Shown one piece after another: positions 1 through 7,736 of a stretch of DNA of 35,322 bases. Both the position numbers and the translations under genes were made by a program. Position 1 is the stretch's first letter. Each line of letters begins with the position of its first letter. This stretch comes from Actinomycetota bacterium (GTDB lineage Bacteria; Actinomycetota; Geothermincolia; Fen-727; JAQUKT01): contig JAQUKT010000010.1 of the NCBI GenBank assembly GCA_028718945.1, positions 1 through 35,322 of the forward strand, read 5' to 3'. The notes below the pieces were generated by a model that made no database searches, had not been told where the DNA came from, and saw only the letters and a program-made list of their open reading frames with translations.

Positions 1-1154
1 CGTACATAGTTGCTCGCTCTACCGAAAACAAAACCTCGTCTTTCCTTGTGTTCTGACTCAACGATTACTTCGATTATACGACCTACCATCTTGCTGTGAA
101 ACCTAAGAGATAATTCACGCCCCAATGCCCTCAAAGCGTACGCCCTTTCTTGCTTCGTTTTGGCATCAACATTATCTCCAAGTTCATAAGCCGCTGTGCC
201 AAATCTTGGTGAATATCTGAAAACATGAAGCCTCGAAAAAGAATTTCGTTCGATGAATCTCCTGGTATTGCTGAATTCCTCATCCGTTTCCCCTGGAAAA
301 CCGATCATCACATCCGTTGTAACTCCTATGTCGGGTATCTCCTGCCTTATCATTCTCAGTCTGGATTCGAATTGAGATGGATCATATTCCCTTCTCATAA
401 GTCGCAAAATTCTCTCGTCTCCGCTCTGAAGAGGAATGTGCAAATGTTTCGCCATTTTATCCTCATTTTTCACTAATTCAACGAGTGAATCGCTAACATC
501 GGAAAGCTCGATTGAACTCAATCTTACATTTGGCAAGCCCTTTGAATCTATGACATTCTTGATCAGGTCAACAATATCGGCATGGCTCTCGGGATCTTTA
601 TATATTCCGAGATTCACACCGCAAAGAACAATCTCTTTTGCGCCCTTTTGAACGAGCATTGATACCTCGTTTATTATCTCGCGCAGGGGTCTCGAATATG
701 GGTTTCCTCTAAGAAAAGGAACAATGCAGTAAGAGCAATATCGGCTGCACCCATCCTGAACCTTCACAGGTACGCGTACCATCCCGTCAAGCCCCCAGGA
801 GTCATCCTCGGGTAGCCCATCGCTCGTGCAAAATGAAAGTGCTTTTCCAAGTTTACCGCGCCTTGCAACAGCATTTCCACCAAGACGAGTTATCCAGTAG
901 TCCGGCTCGAATTCAACCGCGCAACCAAAAACAATTACCTTTGATTTCGACCTGAGGCATTTTCCCACGGCTTTCCTGGATTTTCTAAAACTCTCAGAAG
1001 TAACCGCGCAGGTGTTTACAAGCCAGATGTCAGGCTCCTCACCAAAGGGCGCTTTCACGTAGCCCATGGATGAGAGTACCCTTTCCGCATCGAGTGAATC
1101 AGCAACATTGACCTTGCAACCGAGCGTGGTAATCCTGTAAGTAGGTTCGTTCAT
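1..1154 (-). CDS. mtaB: tRNA (N6-threonylcarbamoyladenosine37) methylthiotransferase MtaB, 3' end outside window
   Basis: Radical SAM methylthiotransferase that would add a methylthio group to t6A37 in ANN-decoding tRNAs. The N-terminal UPF0004 domain has its three cluster cysteines at residues 13 (LGCKVN), 49 (NTCAVT) and 78 (FGCAVE). The radical SAM motif CxxxCxxC is at residues 136-143 (DGCSRYCSYC), followed by IVPFLRG. The visible 384 residues reach the start of the TRAM region; the C-terminus lies beyond base 1. The ATG at 1154 follows the rsmE stop by 5 bp and has no clear ribosome binding site, suggesting translational coupling in an hrcA-dnaJ-rsmE-mtaB operon. The t6A-specific assignment (MtaB rather than MiaB or RimO) rests on the LGCKVN opening and on the context after rsmE. 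Confidence 0.93.
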   Translation of the reverse strand, partial: MNEPTYRITTLGCKVNVADSLDAERVLSSMGYVKAPFGEEPDIWLVNTCAVTSESFRKSRKAVGKCLRSKSKVIVFGCAVEFEPDYWITRLGGNAVARRGKLGKALSFCTSDGLPEDDSWGLDGMVRVPVKVQDGCSRYCSYCIVPFLRGNPYSRPLREIINEVSMLVQKGAKEIVLCGVNLGIYKDPESHADIVDLIKNVIDSKGLPNVRLSSIELSDVSDSLVELVKNEDKMAKHLHIPLQSGDERILRLMRREYDPSQFESRLRMIRQEIPDIGVTTDVMIGFPGETDEEFSNTRRFIERNSFSRLHVFRYSPRFGTAAYELGDNVDAKTKQERAYALRALGRELSLRFHSKMVGRIIEVIVESEHKERRGFVFGRASNYV

Positions 1155-1159
1155 CGAAG

Positions 1160-1918
1160 TCAATAGGCACCCCGGCTTAAAAGCCCATAATGATAACGAA
1201 CAAGCATTGAAGCGTATGAACCTGCTGTCTCAGTTCTAATTATGAGTCCGCCAAGACCTGCTTTCACGCAACCCATCTCCATAAACGTTTCGACTTCTCT
1301 TTCGGAAAACCCACCAACAGGACCTATTATGATGTCCAACTTTTCAGGTATAGAATCAGTCAGAACCTCTGAGAGGCTAACCGCTTTTTCGTTTTCCCAG
1401 AAAAGAATAGAAATACCACCATGATTACATGAAAGAGCCGAATTCAGCATAGAAAGCGGCTCTGTAACTTCCAGAATCCACGCCCTACGCGCAACCTTGG
1501 ATGATTCAAGCGCTATTTTTTGCCAGCGCTTGAGCCTGCTTTTTATTTGTTCAATCTTTCTTATTTCGCCCCTCTCAGAAAGAAATGGCACTAATTTGCC
1601 GACCCCAGCCTCAGCAGCCATTCTCACTGCTTCATCCATTCTTCTCATCTCCGAAACTGCCTGAAAAAGTGTAATGAATGGTCTTTCAGCTTCAACTTTT
1701 CTTACCGATTCAATCGCGCAATAGACAACATTCCCTTTGATTTCATCTACCTGAGCCTCAAGAACAATGCCCTTTCCATTTCCTGAAAGAATGCGATCAC
1801 CGGTTTGTACTCGAAGAACGTGGGACAATCGGAACGCATCTTCTCCAGATATCAGGACTCTCCTATAATCCATGTCCATGTTTTCTGGTTCTGTGTAGAA
1901 AATTGGGAGGGTCATCAT
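1160..1918 (-). CDS. rsmE: 16S rRNA (uracil1498-N3)-methyltransferase RsmE
   Basis: SPOUT-class enzyme methylating N3 of U1498 in 16S rRNA. The protein is 252 residues, normal for RsmE. It has the N-terminal PUA-like part (HVLRVQTGDRILSGNGKG) and the C-terminal trefoil-knot signatures IIGPVGGFSEREVE and LGGLIIRTETA, which form the S-adenosylmethionine site. Two ATG codons lie in tandem at 1918 and 1915; the second is better spaced from the TGGAG ribosome binding site, so the true start may be three bases later. It sits between dnaJ (44 bp upstream) and mtaB (5 bp downstream), the order seen in many Actinobacteriota and Bacillota heat-shock operons. Confidence 0.95.
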   Translation of the reverse strand: MMTLPIFYTEPENMDMDYRRVLISGEDAFRLSHVLRVQTGDRILSGNGKGIVLEAQVDEIKGNVVYCAIESVRKVEAERPFITLFQAVSEMRRMDEAVRMAAEAGVGKLVPFLSERGEIRKIEQIKSRLKRWQKIALESSKVARRAWILEVTEPLSMLNSALSCNHGGISILFWENEKAVSLSEVLTDSIPEKLDIIIGPVGGFSEREVETFMEMGCVKAGLGGLIIRTETAGSYASMLVRYHYGLLSRGAY

Positions 1919-1962
1919 TCTCCAAAAGGAGCGCTATCTCTTACATTCATATCCAAACAATA

Positions 1963-3039
1963 TCATCCCCTCAATTTCCGGAACTTCTCAAGGATTTTCC
2001 TTTCTTCACCGGAAAGTTTTTTGGGGACAACCACATTCACCGAAACTAAGATGTCGCCTCTCCTGCCGCCACCTCGTCTCGGAACACCTTCCCCTTTTAC
2101 CCTTATCACCTCACTCGGTTGCGTTCCAGCAGGTATTTTAAGTTTTTTGTTTCCGTTCAGAGTTTGAATATCAATTTCGGTACCGAGTGCGGCATCAACC
2201 ATTGAAACATCAATATCGGTAAAGAGGTCTCTTTCTGCGCGCCTGAAAGCAGGCTCCTCCCTCACCATAACCGTTACATACAGGTTTCCGCTTCGACCTC
2301 CATTAAGCCCATCATCGCCCTTTCCATTAATAAGAAGCCTGTCTCCGGTTTCAACACCGGGTGGAATCGAAACTCTCAACTTCTCATTGACACGAATCCT
2401 TCCCTCTCCCCCGCAACGGCTGCATTTTTCAGTTATGACACGACCTGTGCCCTTGCATTCCGCACACGTCGAGGAACTTATTATCGTGCCAAAAAAAGAC
2501 TCCCTCCTTGATGAAACCTGTCCGGTACCACCACATACACTACACTTCGAAAGATGGGTTCCGGGCATCATTCCTGTTCCATCACATTCACGGCAAATGG
2601 AATATCGCGATACCTCAATTTCCTTTTCCGTCCCGGTTAGAACTTCAGAAAGCGCTACTTCCACTTCATCTTCTATGTCCCTTCCGCGCACTCCAACATT
2701 TGTCCTCGTCCTGGAAACAAAGGGGTCGCGGAATCCTCCACCGAAGAACATGTCGATAAGATCATGAAATGAAGTAAAGCCACTAAAATCAAGACCTGTG
2801 TCTCTTCTTAACCCATCAAGACCATACATATCATAATCACGGCGTTTTTTGTCATCAGATAGAATTTCATAGGCAAATGACAATTCCTTGAATTTGTTCT
2901 CGGCTTCAGGATCATCGGGTGCCACATCCGGATGGATTTCCCTCGCTCTTTTTCTGTAGGCGTGCTTGATTTCCTCTTTAGTAGCGCTTCTATCCACAGA
3001 GAGTATTTCATAAAGATCGCGGTTTATTTCCTCACGCAA
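1963..3039 (-). CDS. dnaJ: Chaperone protein DnaJ
   Basis: Hsp40 co-chaperone that delivers substrates to DnaK and stimulates its ATPase. The J domain occupies about residues 7-70, with HPD at 36-38. A short Gly/Phe stretch follows (GGGFRDPF). Next come four CxxCxGxG zinc modules (CRECDGTG, CSVCGGTG, CAECKGTG, CSRCGGEG) and the C-terminal substrate-binding domain. The length, 358 residues, fits DnaJ2-type proteins. The only in-frame start is TTG at 3039, preceded by ACAGGATAA. The hrcA stop lies 16 bp upstream. No grpE or dnaK is present between hrcA and dnaJ, unlike Bacillota operons but like hrcA-dnaJ2 of Actinobacteriota. It should be under HrcA/CIRCE control together with hrcA. Confidence 0.96.
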   Translation of the reverse strand: MREEINRDLYEILSVDRSATKEEIKHAYRKRAREIHPDVAPDDPEAENKFKELSFAYEILSDDKKRRDYDMYGLDGLRRDTGLDFSGFTSFHDLIDMFFGGGFRDPFVSRTRTNVGVRGRDIEDEVEVALSEVLTGTEKEIEVSRYSICRECDGTGMMPGTHLSKCSVCGGTGQVSSRRESFFGTIISSSTCAECKGTGRVITEKCSRCGGEGRIRVNEKLRVSIPPGVETGDRLLINGKGDDGLNGGRSGNLYVTVMVREEPAFRRAERDLFTDIDVSMVDAALGTEIDIQTLNGNKKLKIPAGTQPSEVIRVKGEGVPRRGGGRRGDILVSVNVVVPKKLSGEERKILEKFRKLRG

Positions 3040-3055
3040 TTATCCTGTACCCCCC

Positions 3056-4102
3056 TCAGGCAAACGAGTCCGAAAGAAGTTCACCGAGTGATTCTGCCAT
3101 ATACTCAACAGTTCCAATGGTGCGTGTGTAGTTCATCGATGTTGGACCGAGCACTCCCATGGAGCCAAACAGACCACCCTCGCCAATTGGATAACTCTTA
3201 CCGACAAAAGAGCATTTCTTGAATTCACAAACCTGATTCTCCTCACCAATGCGAACCGTAAGTTGCCTTTTTCCAATCAAATCCTTGAGCAAACCAAGGA
3301 GAACGTATTTCTTTTCAATAGCATCCAAGAGAATCTGAATCCATTCAATGCTTTCGTTCTCAAATTCTCTTATGATATTTGCCGTTCCGCCTACATAAAC
3401 ATGTTCTTCAACGATTCCCAAACAGTACTTGACTTCTTCCAAAACCAGCCTGATAAATTCTTTTGCCGCCTCATTGAAATTCATCTTCGCGATAATTTTT
3501 TCTATGTCAATATCTCCAATGCGCTTCCCGGTTACCTCGGATTGGATAAACACAAGCGCATTCTCTAAATCCATCTTCTCAACCCCTTTTTCAAGCTCAA
3601 TTAGCCTTCTGAAAGTCATTCCTTTCCCAGTGATGAAAACAATTATGACTCTTCTCGGTGAAACACTTATAGTTTCTATGTGTTTCAAGGTATCGCCCGC
3701 ATACATCGGTGCAAATACCATTGCGGTTGTATTCGTTAGCCTCGACAAAAGGATTGAAACATCACCATAAATTCCCTCAATTTCGCTTTTCTTTGCCTCA
3801 AACAAACTCCTAACAGCTTCCCTGTCGCGTCTTGTAGGTCTTGGATGACTCATTAGCATATCAACGTAATATCTGTAAGCAAAATCAGTTGGAACTCTTC
3901 CGGCAGAGGTATGCGGCTGGCTTAGTAAACCCATATCTTCAAGGATTGCCATCTCATTTCTGATGGTGGCAGGACTCACCTCGATGTTACATACTTCAGC
4001 AACTGTGTTCGAGCTCACCGGCTTTCCAGTAAGAACGTGCTGATGAACAACTACTTTCAATATCTTCTTTTTTCTTGCATCGAGATTTATTGCAACAGCC
4101 AA
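3056..4102 (-). CDS. hrcA: Heat-inducible transcription repressor HrcA
   Basis: Repressor of the heat-shock operon; it binds the CIRCE inverted repeat and depends on GroEL for activity. The winged-helix N-terminus (NLDARKKKILKVVVHQHVLTGKPVSS, split here by residues) is followed by the conserved VSPATIRNEMAILEDMGLL and HTSAGRVPTD segments, then a GAF-like dimerisation region and the C-terminal GSMGVLGPTSMNY. I chose TTG at 4102 because GAGAGGTG lies 7 bp upstream, giving 348 residues, usual for the family. An ATG at 4129 has no ribosome binding site and would start 6 bp from CIRCE; a GTG at 4141 lies inside CIRCE. First gene of the hrcA-dnaJ-rsmE-mtaB operon and presumably self-regulated. Confidence 0.95.
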   Translation of the reverse strand: MAVAINLDARKKKILKVVVHQHVLTGKPVSSNTVAEVCNIEVSPATIRNEMAILEDMGLLSQPHTSAGRVPTDFAYRYYVDMLMSHPRPTRRDREAVRSLFEAKKSEIEGIYGDVSILLSRLTNTTAMVFAPMYAGDTLKHIETISVSPRRVIIVFITGKGMTFRRLIELEKGVEKMDLENALVFIQSEVTGKRIGDIDIEKIIAKMNFNEAAKEFIRLVLEEVKYCLGIVEEHVYVGGTANIIREFENESIEWIQILLDAIEKKYVLLGLLKDLIGKRQLTVRIGEENQVCEFKKCSFVGKSYPIGEGGLFGSMGVLGPTSMNYTRTIGTVEYMAESLGELLSDSFA

Positions 4103-4134
4103 AGCATCAACACCTCTCTTTCTAAGCATTAATT

Positions 4135-4161
4135 TTAGCACTCAAAGAAGTGGAGTGCTAA
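4135..4161 (-). promoter_or_regulatory. CIRCE operator (HrcA binding site)
   Basis: The sequence is TTAGCACTC, nine bases (AAAGAAGTG), GAGTGCTAA: a perfect match to the CIRCE consensus TTAGCACTC-N9-GAGTGCTAA. It lies between the proposed hrcA promoter and the hrcA start, so bound HrcA would block transcription and the mRNA would carry the repeat in its leader. It predicts heat-shock induction of hrcA, dnaJ, rsmE and mtaB. Confidence 0.97.
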
Positions 4162-4191
4162 ACTCGCTGCAAAGCTAAGTGTTCCGTTCCA

Positions 4192-4220
4192 TAAATATGG
4201 TGTCGTACCGAGAGCATCAA
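4192..4220 (-). promoter_or_regulatory. Sigma-70-type promoter of the hrcA operon
   Basis: On the minus strand TTGATG (4220-4215) is separated by exactly 17 bp from TATTTA (4197-4192). Transcription would begin about 30 bp upstream of the CIRCE element, placing CIRCE in the 5' untranslated region, as in many HrcA-regulated operons. The remainder of the lepA-hrcA spacer (4221-4343) has an imperfect hairpin, GTGCTC/GAGCAC arms at about 4305-4340 with inner GAAT/ATTC, but no U-run. hemW, often found between lepA and hrcA, is absent. Confidence 0.6.
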
Positions 4221-4343
4221 AGCGCCGCTCCCGCAAGACGCGCAACCGACGCGTACTTCTATTGTACTCGGAGGGAGCAGAACGCTCTTTTGTGGATGAA
4301 TCGGTGCTCGAATGCAATCGTATTCATGGGATGGAGCACTAAG

Positions 4344-6146
4344 TCAACCACTTTTATCGTCTTCTCCCAAAACTGAAATGAAAGCCTCCTGAGGTAATTC
4401 GACTTTTCCGAGCATTTTCATCCTCTTTTTCCCAACCTTCTGCTTCTCCACCAACTTTCTCTTTCGGGTTACATCCCCGCCGTAGCATTTAGCGGTAACG
4501 TCTTTCCTTCGCGCGGGAATCGTTTCCCTAACTACCACTCTGCCATCAACCGCTGCCTGTATCGCAACATCGAAAAGCTGACGTGGAATTACTTTCCTGA
4601 GTTTCGAAACAATGTTTTGTCCTTTTCTTCGTGCATCTTTTCTTGAAACGACTGTTGACAAAGCATCAACTGGCTCACCATGAACGAGTATTTCAAGTTT
4701 GACGAGATCCGATGAATAAAAGCCAACCACCTCGTAATCAAGAGAGGCGAACCCTCTCGTTGAGCTCTTCAACTGGTCGTAAAAACCTTTTACCAATTCT
4801 GCAAGTGGCATCTCGCAGGACACCTCTACTCTGCTCGACGAAAGATAGTCAATTCCTTTATGAATGAATCTGCTTTTCCTGCAAAGGTCCATTACTGAGC
4901 CAAGCTGAGCAATCGGTGTGAGTATCACCATCGAAACATAAGGCTCCTCTACTTTTGAAACCATCTTAGAAGCTGGCATAAGTGATGGATTCTCAACCAT
5001 GAAAGTCTTGCCTTCTCTGTCTGTCACGCGGTAAACAACGTTCGGTGTTGTTACTATCAACTCCAGCCCATACTCTCTCTCGAGTCTCTCTCTTGTAATT
5101 TCCATGTGAAGGACACCAAGAAAACCGCATCGAAAGCCGAATCCAAGCGCGGCTGAACTTTCCGGCTCGTATGTGAAAGCCGAATCATTCAGGCGAAGTT
5201 TCGCCAGAGCCTGCCGGAGCTGCTGATACTCGTCATTGTCAACGGGATACAAGCCAGCGAATACAAAAGGCTTTGGCGCTCTGTAACCCGGCAGAGGCTT
5301 TTCCGCTCTATCTGAAGCATCGGTAACCGTATCACCAACAGGTATCTTCGAGACATCCTTTATTCCAGTTGCCACGAATCCCACCTCGCCTTTATGAAGC
5401 TCGTCTATGGGAATCATGTCGGGAGAAAAATATCCAATTGATTCAACCTGTGCTTTTGTTCCGGTTTCCATGAGTTCTATCTGCATTCCCTTTTGAAGGA
5501 CACCGGAGATAACTCGTACGAACGTTATTACTCCCTTGTACGAATCATAAGTCGAATCGAACACAAGAGCGCGCAGAACATCATCATCAAATTCCTCTGG
5601 AGGTGGTATTTTTTCAATTGTTCTTTTCAGGATTGTCTCCACACCATCCCCGGTTTTAGCCGAGCAGAAGAGTACATCATCGGGATTTACACCAAGAATG
5701 CCCACAATTTCATCTCTAACGCCATAAGGGTCGCCGGTAGGCAAATCTATCTTGTTCACCACGGGAATGATAACAAGACCTGCATCTCTCGCAAGATTTA
5801 GATTCCCTATTGTTTGAGCCTGTACCCCTTGAGCAGCATCAACAAGAAGAATTGCTCCCTCGCAAGCTGCGAGTGCTCTTGAAACTTCGTATGTAAAATC
5901 AACATGACCGGGAGGATCAATTAGATTCAGTTGATATCCTATCCCGCCATGGTTGTATTCAAGCCTTACAGCCTGATCCTTGATGGTTATGCCGCGTTCC
6001 CTCTCGAGCTCCATCTTGTCGAGAAACTGAGGAGGTGAACCAGGCTCGATTACCCCGGTAATTTCGAGAAACCTGTCTGCAAGCGTTGATTTGCCGTGGT
6101 CTATATGCGCTACAATGCAGAAATTTCGAATGCACTGACTATCCAG
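4344..6146 (-). CDS. lepA: Elongation factor 4 (LepA), apparent CTG start
   Basis: Ribosome-bound translational GTPase that back-translocates stalled ribosomes. G-motifs are AHIDHGKST (G1, near residue 9), ERERGITI (G2), DPPGH (G3) and NKID (G4); the LepA-specific C-terminal domain includes CYGGDVTRKRKLVEKQK. The first Met codon in the frame (6014) lies after G1 and would delete the P-loop, so the gene must begin further upstream. There GGAGGTG stands 7 bp before a CTG at 6146, giving 600 residues, the family norm, beginning MDSQCIRNF, which aligns with the usual MKNIRNF. No ATG, GTG or TTG exists between the in-frame stop at 6198-6200 and G1. The G3 motif is DPPGH rather than the usual DTPGH. 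The end is followed by the hrcA spacer. Confidence 0.93.
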   Translation of the reverse strand: MDSQCIRNFCIVAHIDHGKSTLADRFLEITGVIEPGSPPQFLDKMELERERGITIKDQAVRLEYNHGGIGYQLNLIDPPGHVDFTYEVSRALAACEGAILLVDAAQGVQAQTIGNLNLARDAGLVIIPVVNKIDLPTGDPYGVRDEIVGILGVNPDDVLFCSAKTGDGVETILKRTIEKIPPPEEFDDDVLRALVFDSTYDSYKGVITFVRVISGVLQKGMQIELMETGTKAQVESIGYFSPDMIPIDELHKGEVGFVATGIKDVSKIPVGDTVTDASDRAEKPLPGYRAPKPFVFAGLYPVDNDEYQQLRQALAKLRLNDSAFTYEPESSAALGFGFRCGFLGVLHMEITRERLEREYGLELIVTTPNVVYRVTDREGKTFMVENPSLMPASKMVSKVEEPYVSMVILTPIAQLGSVMDLCRKSRFIHKGIDYLSSSRVEVSCEMPLAELVKGFYDQLKSSTRGFASLDYEVVGFYSSDLVKLEILVHGEPVDALSTVVSRKDARRKGQNIVSKLRKVIPRQLFDVAIQAAVDGRVVVRETIPARRKDVTAKCYGGDVTRKRKLVEKQKVGKKRMKMLGKVELPQEAFISVLGEDDKSG

Positions 6147-6307
6147 ATTAAAACACCTCCGTATATATCTCCGTATATATAATAGTATTTTTTTCTTCTA
6201 TTTTTATTAAGGAGAAATCTGTGTCGATTCTGAGAACGAATCCCTGGAGGCTCTTGGTTCAGCCCTTTGTAGTTTTCTATTGGAGTGTGGTATTCTGATT
6301 GAGAGAA

Positions 6308-6388
6308 GGGGTCAGGTCTTGCAATGACACATTTGTTTTGCCTGCCTTGCGTATGATGATTAAATGTGTCATTGCAAGACCTGACCCC
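6308..6388. repeat. Palindromic REP-like element, 27-bp arms
   Basis: The left arm 6308-6334 (GGGGTCAGG...ACACATTT) and right arm 6362-6388 are exact reverse complements of 27 bp, separated by a 27-bp loop. The same 27 bases recur once at 18779-18805. The element lies between the divergent lepA and rpsT genes, 30 bp before the rpsT start. Arrangement and sequence resemble the REP-type palindromes mobilised by Y1 (RAYT/IS200-like) transposases, but no transposase is visible in the window, so that link is inference. The rest of the spacer 6147-6307 is AT-rich next to lepA and shows no gene. Confidence 0.85.
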
Positions 6389-6418
6389 GAGAGTGACCCC
6401 ATTTGAAAGGAGATTGAG

Positions 6419-6703
6419 GTGCCACATACGAAATCGCAGGAGAAAAGGTTAAGGAAGTCACGTGAGCAGAGGATGCGGAACAAAGCAATAAAAACCTCCC
6501 TAAAGACAAACATTAAGAAATTCTATGACGCTCTGACATCAGAGGATAGCGAGGTTGCGAATCAAGCTTTCAAAGAAGCATCTCGTGCTCTTGACAAAGC
6601 CGTCTCGAAGGGGGTAATCGATAAGAACAGGGCAGCAGACAAGAAATCAAGAATGGCTCGAGATATCAGGAAATTACCTGAGCCTGATGAATCTAACCAA
6701 TAA
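6419..6703 (+). CDS. rpsT: 30S ribosomal protein S20
   Basis: Primary 16S rRNA-binding protein of the small subunit. The 94-residue protein is rich in Lys and Arg and shows the S20 pattern: KSQEKRLRKSREQRMRN, then alternating helices, KAVSKGVIDKNRAADKKSRMAR near the end, and an acidic tail. GTG is the start, with AAAGGAG placed 6 bp upstream. It is the only plus-strand gene in the left 13 kb. Its 3' end overlaps the 3' end of the convergent holA by 11 bp. The convergent rpsT/holA arrangement is also known from mycobacteria. Its promoter must lie in or upstream of the palindrome at 6308-6388. Confidence 0.95.
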   Translation: MPHTKSQEKRLRKSREQRMRNKAIKTSLKTNIKKFYDALTSEDSEVANQAFKEASRALDKAVSKGVIDKNRAADKKSRMARDIRKLPEPDESNQ

Positions 6704-7736
6704 TTCTTACTATTAGAACCTCAAGCACTGATCTTTCGTATTCATTCTGCCCAAGATAACTACCAGCATGTAACTCAGAATAAGCATTTCTAAATTGTTG
6801 AAAAATCTTCTTTAGCCTCTTTTGATTGAATCTTTTCCCCTGCTGCAAGCATTTCGCAACCAAGAATGGTGGAATCCCTGCAATCCTTGAAATCTCGCTC
6901 CTGTCGTTCTCCCTGGAGAGGGCATTCACGCGAGAAATCAATCGGAACTGCCTTAGAAGAATACCCAATATCGTGTAAGGGCTTTCTCCCTGCTCGATCA
7001 GTTTGTTAAGAATATACAAAGAAAGGTCTCTTCTTCTTTCAGCAACCGCATCAACGAGCTCAAAGATTCCCTTTTCCGCTGAAGAAATAACAATTTCATC
7101 AACATGCTCTTTCCTTATCTCTCCTACGTTCGTCCAGTATAGACATATCCGTTCAATGGCATCTTTCAAATCCCTCAAATCGTGCCCGGTTTTCTCAAAA
7201 AGAAGTTCGATAGCATCCATCGTCACTTTCTTTCCCCTCTTCTTGAATTGCTCGGAAACCCAGGCTGCCTGACTATCCTTTTTTCTTCTCGTCGGAAAAG
7301 AATATTTGAAAACAACCCCGCACTTTTGAACCGCCTCAAAGAGAAGGCTTGATTCCGCCTTCCTCAGACTCCTTTTCACCTTCTCTTTTTCTGTTTCCAA
7401 GCAATCAGCAACCAGGACAAGACAGGTTGAAGGATTTGGTTGAATTATGTACTTCGCCAATTTTTCCTGTTCGCTTCTTGAAAGTTTGCCTACATTTCTT
7501 GCTGTCACGAGTCTCCGGGAGGAAATAAGCGGTGGAGTCTCAGCGCAATCAATTATCCTTTCCGCTCCTGCCTCCCAAGCGTCAAGAGTCTCAAGATTGA
7601 AATCAGAATCAGTTTGTTCGAGGAAAAGCCGCTTGATGCGACCCAATGCTTCCTCGATCAGGAGTTCCTCATCGCCGTACAGAAAATATACCGAAGAGAG
7701 TTCCTCTATATTTTCTATTCGTGCTCTTGCCATCAT
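6693..7736 (-). CDS. holA: DNA polymerase III subunit delta (HolA)
   Basis: Clamp-loader subunit that opens the beta sliding clamp. The N-terminus has the expected SVYFLYGDEELLIEEAL, a degenerate nucleotide-binding region as in all delta subunits, followed by the SSRRLVTARNVGKLS and LVLVADCLE strands and the C-terminal helical collar domain (GESPYTILGILLRQFRLI). The length of 347 residues is typical. The ATG at 7736 overlaps the comEC stop (ATGA), so translation is probably coupled to comEC. The 3' end overlaps rpsT by 11 bp on the opposite strand, leaving no room for a separate terminator. Confidence 0.94.
   Translation of the reverse strand: MMARARIENIEELSSVYFLYGDEELLIEEALGRIKRLFLEQTDSDFNLETLDAWEAGAERIIDCAETPPLISSRRLVTARNVGKLSRSEQEKLAKYIIQPNPSTCLVLVADCLETEKEKVKRSLRKAESSLLFEAVQKCGVVFKYSFPTRRKKDSQAAWVSEQFKKRGKKVTMDAIELLFEKTGHDLRDLKDAIERICLYWTNVGEIRKEHVDEIVISSAEKGIFELVDAVAERRRDLSLYILNKLIEQGESPYTILGILLRQFRLISRVNALSRENDRSEISRIAGIPPFLVAKCLQQGKRFNQKRLKKIFQQFRNAYSELHAGSYLGQNEYERSVLEVLIVRIIG

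Noticed and set aside
4135-4317. Short minus-strand open frame upstream of hrcA
   Set aside because: It covers the hrcA promoter and CIRCE, in a different frame, and has no coding character.
4305-4340. GTGCTC/GAGCAC inverted repeat as a second CIRCE
   Set aside because: The arms do not match the CIRCE consensus and the spacing is wrong; at most a weak hairpin after lepA.
6110-6513. Minus-strand open frames across the lepA-rpsT spacer
   Set aside because: They run through the palindromic repeat and the start of rpsT or lepA in the wrong frame, have no ribosome binding site and resemble no family.
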